Counted from the first letter of the stretch, positions 45,970 through 55,370 are shown. The stretch: 64,000 nt of DNA from an uncultured Flavobacteriaceae bacterium (GCA_947498845.1 CANMLX010000003.1:156473-220472); one strand, 5' to 3'. Program-made: numbers and translations. The notes: generated by a model from the letters alone, not told the origin.

Positions 45970-46932
45970 ATGGCTAGTCAAACAGTTAATGGTAAAGCTT
46001 TCGAATATGCTTTACTCTTTGAATTTTACGAACGTTTAAAAACAATTACAAGTGTTTCAATTACGAAAAATGAACCTTATAAAACAGCCAAAGGCTTTTT
46101 TGATAGTTTCGACGAATCTGAACAAGACACATTTAGAATAACTGCAAGTGCTTCAATTAATTTCCTCATTGATATTGAACCAAGATTGTCAAATGGAATT
46201 AATGAAGATGATATTTTAGTTTTGGAATTAGTAAGTGACCAAGCTGGTCAAACTGGAGATGTGCGAGACGTTTTATTGATTCGCTCATTACAAAAATGGG
46301 AGATTGGAATTTCTGCAAAAAATAATCACAGAGCTGTTAAGCATTCAAGATTATCTAACAAAATCAACTTTGGAGAAAAGTGGTTAGGAGTTTCTTGTTC
46401 GGATAGCTATTTTAAAGAAATCAATCCAATATTCGATATGCTTTCGAACTTGAGAGCTAAAGACAGATCGACTAAATGGACTTCAATCGAAAATATGCAC
46501 CAAGTTGTATATATCCCAATTTTAGATGCTTTTAGAAAAGAATTACTTCGTTTAGACAAAGAAAACCCAAGTATTGTTGCAGAAAATTTAGTACAATATT
46601 TAATAGGCAATCAAGATTTTTATAAAGTAATTAAAGGCAAAAAGAAAGTTGAAATTCAGGCTTATAATTTACACGGAACTTTGAATTTACCTTTTGAGAA
46701 AATAAAACCAAAAGCGAAGATTCCTAAATTAAAACTACCTACAAGGTTGATAGAAATAGTTTATCAAGAAAACTCGACAACAACATTATTGGTTTCATTG
46801 AACGAGGGTTGGCAAATTTCTTTTAGGATTCATAATGCAAGTTCCAGAGTTGAACCTTCATTAAAATTTGACATTAATTTAGTGAGTGCACCACATACTT
46901 TGTTTACGAATCACATTTTTGTAAATGGATAA
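45970..46932 (+). CDS. HaeIII-family type II restriction endonuclease
   Basis: Protein of 320 residues matching the RE_HaeIII family: NGKAFEYALLFEFYERLKTI at the start, GDVRDVLLIRSLQKWEIGISAKNNHRAVKHSRLS (a candidate D-x-n-E-x-K nuclease centre with D, E and K), and WLGVSCSDSYFKEI. It sits directly behind the cognate methyltransferase. Predicted cleavage at GGCC protects against incoming DNA; inferred from family and partner. Confidence 0.92.
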   Translation: MASQTVNGKAFEYALLFEFYERLKTITSVSITKNEPYKTAKGFFDSFDESEQDTFRITASASINFLIDIEPRLSNGINEDDILVLELVSDQAGQTGDVRDVLLIRSLQKWEIGISAKNNHRAVKHSRLSNKINFGEKWLGVSCSDSYFKEINPIFDMLSNLRAKDRSTKWTSIENMHQVVYIPILDAFRKELLRLDKENPSIVAENLVQYLIGNQDFYKVIKGKKKVEIQAYNLHGTLNLPFEKIKPKAKIPKLKLPTRLIEIVYQENSTTTLLVSLNEGWQISFRIHNASSRVEPSLKFDINLVSAPHTLFTNHIFVNG

Positions 46933-46979
46933 ATCTATATTTAAAAGTTGAACTAAAAAAGTACGAAAAAAACAACAAT

Positions 46980-47034
46980 GGGTATATTGCATAGCTTCCT
47001 AACGTCAGCTACGACAACATACCCGAGACGTTAG
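46980..47034. repeat. attC-like imperfect palindrome
   Basis: CTAACGTC (46999-47006) and GACGTTAG (47027-47034) are perfect complements, with outer cores CCTAAC and GTTAGAC similar to the R'' and R' boxes of integron attC sites. GGGTAT (46980) and ATACCC (47019) form an interleaved second pairing. A small ORF begins 7 bp after the right arm, as in a gene cassette. No integrase gene is present, so this is only suggestive. Confidence 0.45.
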
Positions 47035-47041
47035 ACAACAA

Positions 47042-47278
47042 ATGAAAAGCAGAAATGAAAAAGTAAATATCATAATTGTACGGAATGAAATTCTCTTTCC
47101 GAATGGGTACTTTTTCAAGCAAAGCTCAGTCAATCAAACAAAAATAATTGAATCAAAAAATATTTCGGAATTTAACTTAAACACCTATCCTCCATCTTTA
47201 ATTCATAAAGACAAAGAAATTATATTCTTGAAACAAGAGCTTAAAAAGGACATTGAACAGTTTAGCTCAACGGAATAA
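47042..47278 (+). CDS. Hypothetical small protein behind the attC-like site
   Basis: Open frame of 78 residues starting ATG at 47042: MKSRNEKVNIIIVRNEILFP...ending LKQELKKDIEQFSSTE. No recognised domain, signal or membrane segment. Its 3' end overlaps the start of the next frame by 26 bp. The position right after the attC-like palindrome suggests a cassette or islet gene; function unknown. Confidence 0.45.
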   Translation: MKSRNEKVNIIIVRNEILFPNGYFFKQSSVNQTKIIESKNISEFNLNTYPPSLIHKDKEIIFLKQELKKDIEQFSSTE

Positions 47279-47576
47279 AATACCAGTTATTGACAGACTG
47301 GATATTTGGGAACACATAAATCGCTCGTATCTGGATACTGACTTTGAGAAAGATGAAAAATTAGAATCGATAAAATTACTGTGCGAGAACGGAATATCGA
47401 AATCGGACTTGAACCAAATCCAGAGGAAAGTAGTTAAAACAATGTTTTTGAATTTTTTGGTTTGGGAATGGACATATCTTGGTTTATTTGATTACTTGAA
47501 TTGGACTTTTTTGACCGAAAAGAAATATTGGTGGGCAATGGAAATTGGATTACGAAATTATAATACCAATTATTAA
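47253..47576 (+). CDS. Hypothetical small protein, possible TTG start
   Basis: Open frame of up to 107 residues from TTG 47253, preceded by AAAAAGGACA that could serve as ribosome binding site. The sequence is coding-like, with a hydrophilic helical first half (RLDIWEHINRSYLDTDFEKDEKLESIKLL) and an aromatic-rich end (FLVWEWTYLGLFDYLNWTFLTEKKYWWAMEIGL). It overlaps the previous frame by 26 bp, so either they are coupled or a frameshift split one gene. Not recognised. Confidence 0.4.
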   Translation: MNSLAQRNKIPVIDRLDIWEHINRSYLDTDFEKDEKLESIKLLCENGISKSDLNQIQRKVVKTMFLNFLVWEWTYLGLFDYLNWTFLTEKKYWWAMEIGLRNYNTNY

Positions 47577-47625
47577 CTAAACATATTAATTCCAAATGAC
47601 CTATTATTTTCAACTTCCTATAGAA

Positions 47626-48477
47626 TTATTTGCAATACAATTTTGCGTAAACTTTAGGAGACATGTTCTTGTATTTTTTAAACTGCCTGTTAAAATAACT
47701 CAGACTATTAAATCCAGACTCGTAACATATTTGTGATATTGATAAATCGGAATTAGTTAATAATTTACAAGCATTAACAACTCTTAAGTTATTTACATAC
47801 TCAGTAAATGTCTTTTTAGTGCGCTTTTTAAAATACCTACAAAAAGACGGCGTGCTCATATGCACATCTTTAGCAATTTTATTTATGGAGATTTCTTTTT
47901 GAATATTATCAAAAATATAATTCAATATTTTCTGAAACGTTTCACTGTCCTTAACTTGGTATAGTTGCGACTCTTGAGTAGTTGATAATAAATACTGAGA
48001 CTCATCATGGCTTAAATTATGTAGTAATTGATAAAAAGATAGTAATCTGTCAAAACCTTTTTTAAAAAACAGCCCCTCTATCTCTTGTACATAATCCTTC
48101 CCTTTTTTGAATAAAATACCACTCGCAGATTTTTTTAATAACAAATGAATACTGCTCATTTCTGGCAATTCATTATTAAAAAACAGATCGTCTTTAAATT
48201 GAACAACATAACTGTGTGCTTTTAAGCCTTTTTTTTCATAAAATACGTTATCGCACCGCCAATGATGGGGTACATTACGCCCCACTAAAACCAAATCATG
48301 ATCTTGAAATAATTCTGCGCTAGTACCTACAAAACGTGTACCGTGTCCAGATTTAATATAGGTCAATTCATATTCTGTGTGAAAATGCCAGGGCGAATCA
48401 AAATAATCCAACACATATTCAGCAGCAGAAAAAGATTGATGATGCGCATGAATAATCTCTTCTTTTATCGCTTTCAT
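47626..48477 (-). CDS. AraC family transcriptional regulator of the P450 cluster
   Basis: Regulator of 283 residues: N-terminal cupin (SPWHFHTEYELTYIKSGHGTRFVG) and C-terminal double HTH (ISINKIAKDVHMSTPSFCRYFKKRTKKTFTEYVNNLRV...ISQICYESGFNSLSYFNRQFKKY). It is divergent from the P450 gene, with direct repeats of 11 bp in the gap. A regulator at this position is part of the conserved neighbourhood of 6-O-methylgalactose demethylases; the inducer is presumably a red-algal galactan sugar. Confidence 0.93.
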   Translation of the reverse strand: MKAIKEEIIHAHHQSFSAAEYVLDYFDSPWHFHTEYELTYIKSGHGTRFVGTSAELFQDHDLVLVGRNVPHHWRCDNVFYEKKGLKAHSYVVQFKDDLFFNNELPEMSSIHLLLKKSASGILFKKGKDYVQEIEGLFFKKGFDRLLSFYQLLHNLSHDESQYLLSTTQESQLYQVKDSETFQKILNYIFDNIQKEISINKIAKDVHMSTPSFCRYFKKRTKKTFTEYVNNLRVVNACKLLTNSDLSISQICYESGFNSLSYFNRQFKKYKNMSPKVYAKLYCK

Positions 48478-48499
48478 GACTCAATATTTACTATTTTAA

Positions 48500-48529
48500 G
48501 TTAATATAGTATTTTTATGTTAATATAGT
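48500..48529. promoter_or_regulatory. Direct repeats between araC-type gene and P450 gene
   Basis: GTTAATATAGT occurs twice (48500-48510 and 48519-48529), offset by 19 bp, about two helical turns. Tandem same-strand sites of this spacing are typical of AraC-family binding. They lie 23 bp from the regulator start and about 80 bp upstream of the P450 start, so they could control both. Confidence 0.6.
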
Positions 48530-48610
48530 TCAAAAATATAAAATATTCGAAAAGTATTTCCATTTTTAATTATAGACTTTTGTTAGATATGTATTGAATA
48601 CTATTTTACT

Positions 48611-49771
48611 ATGGATAAAAGCAAAATGTCATGCCCCTTTGCACATGCTAGAGCAGAGAAAGGATTTGGCGATATGAACGATCAAGACGATCCGGTTAAA
48701 ATTCTTTTAAGACTAAAAGATGTACGTAAAACAGCCAAAAATTGGAAAACATTTCAATCTGGCGGAGAGGAAGTTGGTCGCATTGTAGTACCATCTGAAG
48801 TCCATATTCGTGATACAAGACAAATCCCTTTTGAGGTAGATCCACCAGAACATACAGATTATAGAAACCTGGTTGAACCTTGGTTTAAAAGGCCTAACGA
48901 AGCGGCATACCAAGCCAAATTAAAAGAGATTGTAAATGTTGTATTAGATGATATTGTTACCAAAGAGGCGACAGAAGTTGTTAGCGAGTTTTCATTAGTC
49001 ATTCAATCCAGAGCTTTAACCGTATTATTAAATACACCTTTCGAAGAATCTAAAACATGGATTGGCTGGGGAACGCATGTGTTTAGAAGTGAAGATACGC
49101 ACTTAGATGCAGACAAAGCCAACATCTTATACGATTATATTGACAAAGAAATTGACAGAGTTATTGAAAATCCAACCGATGATTTGTACTCTAAATTAGT
49201 GAATTCTGAAATCAATGGTAAAAAGTTAACCAAGGAAGAGGTTAAAGGTGTTATGATTTTAACTTTTGCTGGTGGACGTGACACAGTAATAAATGCCATT
49301 ACAAACGCTATAGCCTATTTTGCTGAGCATCCTGAAGCTTTAGCGCGTATTAAAGAAAACCCAGAAATGATCAATACAGCGATTGAGGAACTTATTAGGT
49401 ATTATGCGCCATTAACGCATATGGGTAGAGTTGTTACTCAAGACACTCAGATATGCGAACAAGATATTAAAGCGCAATCAAGAGTCTCACTATGTTGGGC
49501 ATCGGCTAATAGAGACGAAAAAACGTTTGAAAACCCTGAAGAAGTAGTGTTGGATAGAAAAATGAATCCACATGTAAGCTTTGGTTTTGGCACGCACAAC
49601 TGTTTAGGAGCCACACATGCAAGAGCACTTTTAAGAGTTATTTTAGGCGAACTAGTACAAAAAGTAAAGTCTATTGATATTCTAAATCACGAAGATAACA
49701 TAGAAGATTTAGACGAATTCAAAAGAAAAGTAGGCTTTAACACATTAACCGTAAAATTCAACAAAATATAA
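48611..49771 (+). CDS. Cytochrome P450, 6-O-methyl-D-galactose demethylase type (CYP236A-like)
   Basis: Soluble bacterial P450 of 386 residues. I-helix oxygen-activation motif FAGGRDTVIN, K-helix EELIRYYAP (ExxR), and heme-ligand loop FGFGTHNCLGATHAR with the thiolate Cys. Together with the ferredoxin and reductase genes behind it, this matches the three-component system described in Zobellia and Formosa that oxidatively removes the methyl group from 6-O-methyl-D-galactose of porphyran, giving galactose and formaldehyde. Assignment rests on gene order plus family resemblance, not on alignment. The ferredoxin gene starts 30 bp later. Confidence 0.88.
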   Translation: MDKSKMSCPFAHARAEKGFGDMNDQDDPVKILLRLKDVRKTAKNWKTFQSGGEEVGRIVVPSEVHIRDTRQIPFEVDPPEHTDYRNLVEPWFKRPNEAAYQAKLKEIVNVVLDDIVTKEATEVVSEFSLVIQSRALTVLLNTPFEESKTWIGWGTHVFRSEDTHLDADKANILYDYIDKEIDRVIENPTDDLYSKLVNSEINGKKLTKEEVKGVMILTFAGGRDTVINAITNAIAYFAEHPEALARIKENPEMINTAIEELIRYYAPLTHMGRVVTQDTQICEQDIKAQSRVSLCWASANRDEKTFENPEEVVLDRKMNPHVSFGFGTHNCLGATHARALLRVILGELVQKVKSIDILNHEDNIEDLDEFKRKVGFNTLTVKFNKI

Positions 49772-49801
49772 ACTTCGAATTATAACAAAAAACAAACCAT
49801 C

Positions 49802-50116
49802 ATGGCAAAAATAACATTCATAACAAAAGACAACGAAACAATTACAGTAGAAGGCGATTCAGGTAATGTAATGCAATTAGCAGTTAACAACAGTATTGAA
49901 GGTATTGATGGTGACTGTGGCGGTGTTTGCTCCTGCGCTACTTGTCATGTTTTTGTAGCAGAAAAAGACTTTGAAAAAGTTGGTGAAGCAGGCGAAATCG
50001 AAGCAGACATGCTGGAATTAGAGGACAACGTATCAGAATTCAGTCGTTTATGTTGCCAAATACAAGTTTCTAATGCTATAGACGGTATTGAATTAACAGT
50101 AGCAAAAGAAGACTAA
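49802..50116 (+). CDS. 2Fe-2S ferredoxin for the P450
   Basis: Adrenodoxin/putidaredoxin-type ferredoxin of 104 residues. Cluster ligands are DCGGVCSCATCH (C-x5-C-x2-C) and a fourth Cys in FSRLCCQIQ. It transfers electrons from the reductase encoded next to the P450 encoded before. Compact three-gene arrangement supports the dedicated pairing. Confidence 0.95.
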   Translation: MAKITFITKDNETITVEGDSGNVMQLAVNNSIEGIDGDCGGVCSCATCHVFVAEKDFEKVGEAGEIEADMLELEDNVSEFSRLCCQIQVSNAIDGIELTVAKED

Positions 50117-50140
50117 CTTTTACACTATAAAATTAAGTAC

Positions 50141-51373
50141 ATGTCACAAAATAAAACGTGTGTAGTTATTGGAGCAAGTCACGCAGGTGTAAATTTTGCA
50201 TTTGCATTGCGTAAAGAAGGTTGGGAAGGCGATATTATTTTGTTTGATAAAGACGAAACTACACCGTACCATAGACCTCCTTTGTCTAAAAAATATTTAG
50301 AGTTAGAAGACAGCATACACAACAATTTATTAAAACCTGTTGAGAGCTACAAAAAAAATAATATTACACTGGCTTTAGGAAAAGAAGTTAGTCGTATTGA
50401 TAAAGCCCATAAAACGATCACGCTTAGTGATGGAAACTCTCAAAACTACGATACATTAGTATTAGCCACTGGAGCAAGAGCTTTTGTACCTCCTATCACT
50501 GGAATAAATGCCGCTAAAAATATTTTCACATTACGTAATGCCAATGATGTTTCTGGGATTCGTGAAGCCTTTCACGCTAGCCAAGACAAAAAAATTGTCG
50601 TTATTGGTGGCGGTTATATTGGTTTAGAAACTGCCGCTTCTCTAAAAAAATTAGGCGCACATGTCTCTGTTCTCGAACGAGAAGAACGCATCTTAGCGCG
50701 AGTAACTACGCCTTATCTTTCAGCGTTTTTCACTAACATTCATGAGTCTAATGGTGTCGCTATTTGTGTAAACAAAGGTGTTACAGAAATAACTTTAGAA
50801 GGAGAACAAAATACAGTGATTTGTGCAGATGGCACTTCTTATCCAGCAGACATTATTATCGTGGGGGTTGGCATTAGAGTAAATACAGAATTAGCTTCAG
50901 AAATAGGATTAACTATTAACAATGGTATTGAAGTTGATACGTCTGCAAAAACATCTCATAGTGCCATATATGCTATTGGAGATTGTACGTTTCACTATAA
51001 CAAACACTATAATAGACACGTAAGGTTAGAATCAGTACAAAATGCCGTAGATCAAGCAAAAGTAGCTGCTGCAAATATTGTTGGTAAAGATACCGAATAT
51101 AATGCGCTGCCTTGGTTTTGGTCTGATCAATACGATATAAAATTACAAATTGTAGGGTTATCTCTAGGATTTGACAATTCTGTAATTAGAAAAGAAGGTG
51201 ACAAAAAATTCTCTATATGGTACTTTAAAGGGGACGAATTATTAGCTGTAGATTCTATTAATAATGGTAAGAGTTACGTACTAGGCACTAAATTTATCAA
51301 AGCTGGAGCTACTATAGACAAAGAAAAATTAAAAGACCCCACATCAAATTTAAAAGAGATCACTAAAAACTAA
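50141..51373 (+). CDS. NAD(P)H-ferredoxin reductase (FAD)
   Basis: Flavoprotein of 410 residues of the putidaredoxin-reductase type. FAD site VVIGASHAGVNFAFALRKEG, NAD(P)H site KIVVIGGGYIGLETAASLKKLG, second FAD site IYAIGDCTFHYN, and the C-terminal WFWSDQYDIKLQIVG. The first Gly motif reads GxSHAG, as usual for this subfamily. It supplies electrons for the ferredoxin and P450 encoded directly upstream. Confidence 0.94.
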   Translation: MSQNKTCVVIGASHAGVNFAFALRKEGWEGDIILFDKDETTPYHRPPLSKKYLELEDSIHNNLLKPVESYKKNNITLALGKEVSRIDKAHKTITLSDGNSQNYDTLVLATGARAFVPPITGINAAKNIFTLRNANDVSGIREAFHASQDKKIVVIGGGYIGLETAASLKKLGAHVSVLEREERILARVTTPYLSAFFTNIHESNGVAICVNKGVTEITLEGEQNTVICADGTSYPADIIIVGVGIRVNTELASEIGLTINNGIEVDTSAKTSHSAIYAIGDCTFHYNKHYNRHVRLESVQNAVDQAKVAAANIVGKDTEYNALPWFWSDQYDIKLQIVGLSLGFDNSVIRKEGDKKFSIWYFKGDELLAVDSINNGKSYVLGTKFIKAGATIDKEKLKDPTSNLKEITKN

Positions 51374-51380
51374 CACAAAA

Positions 51381-52508
51381 ATGAGCGTAATTGAATGTAA
51401 AGCAGCCATCTCTGTTGGGGATGGAAAATTTACCATAGAAACCATAAAAGTAAAAAGCAAACCCGAAAAAGATGAGGTTTTAGTTAAAATGAAAGCCTCT
51501 GGTTTATGTCATACAGATCACGATTCATTAACTTGGGGAATGCCCATTGTTTTAGGACACGAAGGCGCTGGGATTGTAGAAGCAGTAGGCCCAGAGGTAG
51601 ACAACATAAAAGTAGGTGACAACGTTATCTTAAACTGGGCAACACCATGTTACAAATGTTTTCAATGTCAAGAAGGTAATCAGCATATTTGTGAGATAAA
51701 TTCACCTGTAATAGCTAGTCATGCTGGAAAATTCCCTGGAGGGCATGTTGCTATGGAAGGTACAACTTGGAATGGAGAGCCCATTGAGCGTTCTTTCAAC
51801 ATTGGAACGCTATCAGAGTATACACTAGTGCGTGCTTCAGCTTGTGTAAAAAAAACAAGTAAAAAATTATCATTTGAATCTGCTTCTATTGTATGCTGCG
51901 GTGTCATGACAGGTTATGGTTCAGCTGTAAATTCAGCAAAAGTTACTGCAGGTAGTTCGGCTGTAGTATTAGGAACTGGAGGCGTAGGTCTTAACGTAAT
52001 TCAAGGCGCAAGAATTTCTGGAGCATCTAAGATTATTGCCATTGATATTAATCCTACGCGATTAGAAATGGCTAAACAATTTGGCGCTACCCATACTATA
52101 TTAGCAGACAAAGCCGACAAAGGTTTAATGAAAGCTTCAGAAAAAGTAAAAGAAATGACTGGTGGTAGAGGTGCCGATTTTGCTTTTGAATGTACTGCCA
52201 TACCTGCCTTAGGAGCTGCACCATTAGCAATGGTTCGTAATGCTGGAACAGCTGTTCAGGTAAGTGGTATTGAAGAAGAAATTACAATTGATATGCGTTT
52301 ATTTGAGTGGGATAAAATTTACATTAATCCTTTGTACGGCGCTGCAAGACCAGATATGGATTTCCCTAAACTAGAGGCGTTGTATGATAAAGGCGATTTA
52401 ATGCTAGACGAAATGATTACCAATACTTACACTCTAGATAACTTAGAACACGCTTTTGAAGATATGCTAAGTGGTAAAAATGCAAAAGGCGTAATCACCT
52501 TTAATTAA
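51381..52508 (+). CDS. Zinc-dependent alcohol dehydrogenase of the P450 operon
   Basis: Medium-chain dehydrogenase of 375 residues. Catalytic zinc ligands in GLCHTDHD and GHEGAGIV, a full structural zinc site CYKCFQCQEGNQHIC, and the coenzyme loop VLGTGGVGLNVIQGA. It is 7 bp behind the reductase gene, so co-expressed. An ADH at this place is conserved in related porphyran loci; formaldehyde disposal is an obvious idea, but I recall published work in which such enzymes did not act on formaldehyde, so the substrate is left open. Confidence 0.9.
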   Translation: MSVIECKAAISVGDGKFTIETIKVKSKPEKDEVLVKMKASGLCHTDHDSLTWGMPIVLGHEGAGIVEAVGPEVDNIKVGDNVILNWATPCYKCFQCQEGNQHICEINSPVIASHAGKFPGGHVAMEGTTWNGEPIERSFNIGTLSEYTLVRASACVKKTSKKLSFESASIVCCGVMTGYGSAVNSAKVTAGSSAVVLGTGGVGLNVIQGARISGASKIIAIDINPTRLEMAKQFGATHTILADKADKGLMKASEKVKEMTGGRGADFAFECTAIPALGAAPLAMVRNAGTAVQVSGIEEEITIDMRLFEWDKIYINPLYGAARPDMDFPKLEALYDKGDLMLDEMITNTYTLDNLEHAFEDMLSGKNAKGVITFN

Positions 52509-52518
52509 AATAAGATAA

Positions 52519-52680
52519 AACCAATTCTTAAATGAATATACTGTAAAGAAAAATGATGGATTTTGGAATTATACGAGACAGAAAAAATAAGCATAGCCGC
52601 AGTTACGGTTCTTTTTTATGTTGAAGATAGAATTTCAAAAGATACTTTTTAACTCAGTAAATTCATTTGGGAATTGTTAT
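52519..52680 (+). repeat. Inverted-repeat element copy B (MITE-like, no nested insertion)
   Basis: A 162-bp copy of the family at 7832 and 56228. Its left end is slightly eroded (AAACCAATTC instead of ATACCAATTC) and its right end reads GGGAATTGTTAT. The site that carries nested insertions in the other copies is empty here (GCCGCAGT at 52596-52603). With the 34-bp palindrome at 52682 it fills the first half of the 358-bp gap before the GH2 gene. Confidence 0.75.
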
Positions 52681-52681
52681 A

Positions 52682-52715
52682 AAACATGGCTTCAATTTAA
52701 ATTGAAGCCATGTTT
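52682..52715. terminator. 34-bp perfect palindrome, probable terminator of the P450 operon
   Basis: AAACATGGCTTCAATTT (52682-52698) is followed without a gap by its exact complement (52699-52715). The T-rich exit on the plus strand makes it a likely bidirectional terminator, although the inserted repeat element now separates it from the dehydrogenase gene by about 170 bp. Confidence 0.6.
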
Positions 52716-52866
52716 ATTATATAAAATATAACAAAAACCATTTGTTATACTAATTTAACCAATACTAATTAGTATTGAAACACAAAAATTGGAAGTTAGC
52801 ACTATATAAATTATAGATATAGTTAAATGGATATAAACTAATATCAAAAAATTAAAAAACATTATA

Positions 52867-55368
52867 ATGAAAAAAAGCTTGTTACTTATAGTTATTCTCT
52901 TTGCAACCCAATTGGCTATAGCCCAGAGATCAATAGATCTATTAGAAAACTGGACCTTTACTAATTATGATTATGGCGCTGCATTTCAAGAAAAATTCGA
53001 TGATTCTAATTGGCAAAATGTAACAGTCCCTCACGATTGGGCTGCTATGGGTGATTTTGATTTTTCAAATGATGTACAATTAACAATGGTTATTCAAGAT
53101 GGAGAATCAAAACCAAAATATAGATGTGGCCGCAGTGGTGCATTACCTTATGTTGGTGTAGGTTGGTATAGAACAAATTTTAATGCAACTTCTAAAGATA
53201 TTGCCCAAAAAGTGCAATTGCTATTTGATGGAGCCATGAGTAATTCAAGAGTATATATAAACGGGCATTATGTTGGAGAACGCCCTTTTGGCTATATTTC
53301 TTTTTACTTTGATATTACAAAATTTCTTAAAAAAGGAAATAATACCATTGCCGTAAGACTTGAAAATTACAACAGTCAATCACGCTGGTATCCTGGCGCA
53401 GGTTTATACAGAAAAGTATCAATCATAAAAACAAATAAAACCCACATAAAAACCTGGGGTACATTTGTTACAACTCCCGAGGTAACAAAAGAGCATGCAA
53501 AAACCCATTTAGAGATACAGTTGGCAGGAAACGGCCATTATACAGTTAAAAACGAAATTTTCAATTCCAACGGAAAAACTATTGCTTCTAATTCTAAAAA
53601 AGTAATCATTACAGATTCTTTGACCTTAAAAGATAAATTCAACATTTCCAAACCTCAGCTATGGAGTATAGAAACCCCTAATCTATATATCTTAAAAACA
53701 ACATTGCTAAAAGGGAAACAAGAAGTGGATAGTTATAGTACCACTTTTGGAATTAGATCCATTCGTTTTGAACTGGATGGCTTCTATTTAAACAATAAAA
53801 AAGTACGCTTTAAAGGCGTAAACATGCATCATGATCTAGGCCCAACAGGAGCCGCATTTTATCCTAATTTATTCGAAAGGCAACTTATAAAATTAAAGGA
53901 CATGGGAGTAAATGCCATTCGTTTTTCTCATAATCCTCCTGCTCCCGAAGCATTAGATTTATGCGATAAATACGGCTTTTTAGCCATAGACGAAGCTTTT
54001 GATGAGTGGACAATTGGTAAAGTAAAGAATGGATATGCAAAACATTTTAGGAAGTGGGCTAAAAAAGACCTTACAGAAATGATTTTAAGAGATCGTAATC
54101 ACCCCAGCATTATTATGTGGAGCATTGGCAATGAAATTCTGGAGCAATACCGTCTAGATCCAGAAAACATAACTGGGTATCTAAATGATATTGTAAAAAA
54201 CATTGATACAACACGAGCTACAACTTGCGGGTTTAACAGTGCTATTAATGCTTTAAAAAGTGGCATGGCATTTAAAATAGATGTTGCTGGATTTAATTAT
54301 AAACCCGGATCTTATCATATTTACCGTGAGAAATATCCAAATCTTAAATTTTATGCCAGTGAAACCGGAGGCGCTGTTAGTTTAAGAGACACTTACAAAT
54401 TCCCTGTAGTATTCGATACACTTAGAAATAAAAATGGCACAGCAACAAATACTAATACCTTCCCTGATGGCTACCCAGGCAATTACGAAACTACTCAGGT
54501 GCCTTGGGGTTACCCTGCTTTTAAAGAGTTTGCTTCGCAAGACCATAACGATTTTGTATACGGAGAATTTGTCTGGACAGGATATGACTATTTAGGAGAG
54601 CCATCACCATACCATGATGCAAAATCACGAAGCTCCTATTTTGCCCCTATAGACTTTGTAGGTCTTGAAAAAGATAAATTTTACTTATATAAAGAGCGTT
54701 GGAATCCCAAAGAAAAAGTATTGCATGCTTTTCCGCACTGGTCCGACCCTGCCAAAGAAGGCACTCAATTCCCTGTAGTTTGCTACACCAACTACGATAA
54801 AGCGGAGCTTTTTGTTAATGGAAAGAGCCTTGGTATTAGATCTAAGCAAAAATTAGACCCTTCAAAATTCTTAAACACAGATTTTGAAATGCATGGTTCT
54901 GGAGGAGGTTCCTTTGAACTTATGAAAGCCTATGCTATTGTATGGGATAATGTAACTTACAAAGCAGGCGCCATTAAAATAGTTGGGTATGACAAGAATG
55001 GTAAAAAAGGAAAAACCATCACTTACAAAACAGCAAAAAAAGCTGCTAAAATTAAAATAGAACCCGAAGTAACTCAAGTAAAACAGGGTGAGGTTGCCAT
55101 ATATGTAATTTCTATTGTAGATGAATATGGTAATTGGCAACCCCATTACAATGCATTAATGGAGATTGAAGTTTCTGGTGCTGGAACATTTTTAGCCTCA
55201 GGTAATGGAGACCCAACAAACATGCAAAAATTAACGACTCCTAAAAGAGATTTTTATAACGGTAAAGCTGTGGTTTTTGTTAAAGCAAACAAACAAGGCA
55301 CCATTAATATAAAAATAAAAAGCGCTAATTTTAAAGCTGAAAATAGTACTGTAAAAATAACACCATAA
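52867..55368 (+). CDS. Secreted glycoside hydrolase family 2 beta-galactosidase-like enzyme
   Basis: Exported enzyme of 833 residues. Signal peptide MKKSLLLIVILFATQLAIAQ; GH2 sugar-binding domain (WTFTNYDYGAAF...VPHDWA, LLFDGAMSNSRVYINGHYVGERPFGY); immunoglobulin-like domain; TIM barrel with RFKGVNMHHDLGPTG, RFSHNPPAPEALDLCDKYGF, acid/base Glu (about E423) in IMWSIGNEI and nucleophile Glu (about E499) in FYASETGG; then DUF4982-like and invasin-like C-terminal domains. The neighbourhood (6-O-methylgalactose demethylase) points to a galactosidase acting on red-algal galactan oligosaccharides; inference. Confidence 0.92.
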   Translation: MKKSLLLIVILFATQLAIAQRSIDLLENWTFTNYDYGAAFQEKFDDSNWQNVTVPHDWAAMGDFDFSNDVQLTMVIQDGESKPKYRCGRSGALPYVGVGWYRTNFNATSKDIAQKVQLLFDGAMSNSRVYINGHYVGERPFGYISFYFDITKFLKKGNNTIAVRLENYNSQSRWYPGAGLYRKVSIIKTNKTHIKTWGTFVTTPEVTKEHAKTHLEIQLAGNGHYTVKNEIFNSNGKTIASNSKKVIITDSLTLKDKFNISKPQLWSIETPNLYILKTTLLKGKQEVDSYSTTFGIRSIRFELDGFYLNNKKVRFKGVNMHHDLGPTGAAFYPNLFERQLIKLKDMGVNAIRFSHNPPAPEALDLCDKYGFLAIDEAFDEWTIGKVKNGYAKHFRKWAKKDLTEMILRDRNHPSIIMWSIGNEILEQYRLDPENITGYLNDIVKNIDTTRATTCGFNSAINALKSGMAFKIDVAGFNYKPGSYHIYREKYPNLKFYASETGGAVSLRDTYKFPVVFDTLRNKNGTATNTNTFPDGYPGNYETTQVPWGYPAFKEFASQDHNDFVYGEFVWTGYDYLGEPSPYHDAKSRSSYFAPIDFVGLEKDKFYLYKERWNPKEKVLHAFPHWSDPAKEGTQFPVVCYTNYDKAELFVNGKSLGIRSKQKLDPSKFLNTDFEMHGSGGGSFELMKAYAIVWDNVTYKAGAIKIVGYDKNGKKGKTITYKTAKKAAKIKIEPEVTQVKQGEVAIYVISIVDEYGNWQPHYNALMEIEVSGAGTFLASGNGDPTNMQKLTTPKRDFYNGKAVVFVKANKQGTINIKIKSANFKAENSTVKITP

Positions 55369-55370
55369 CT

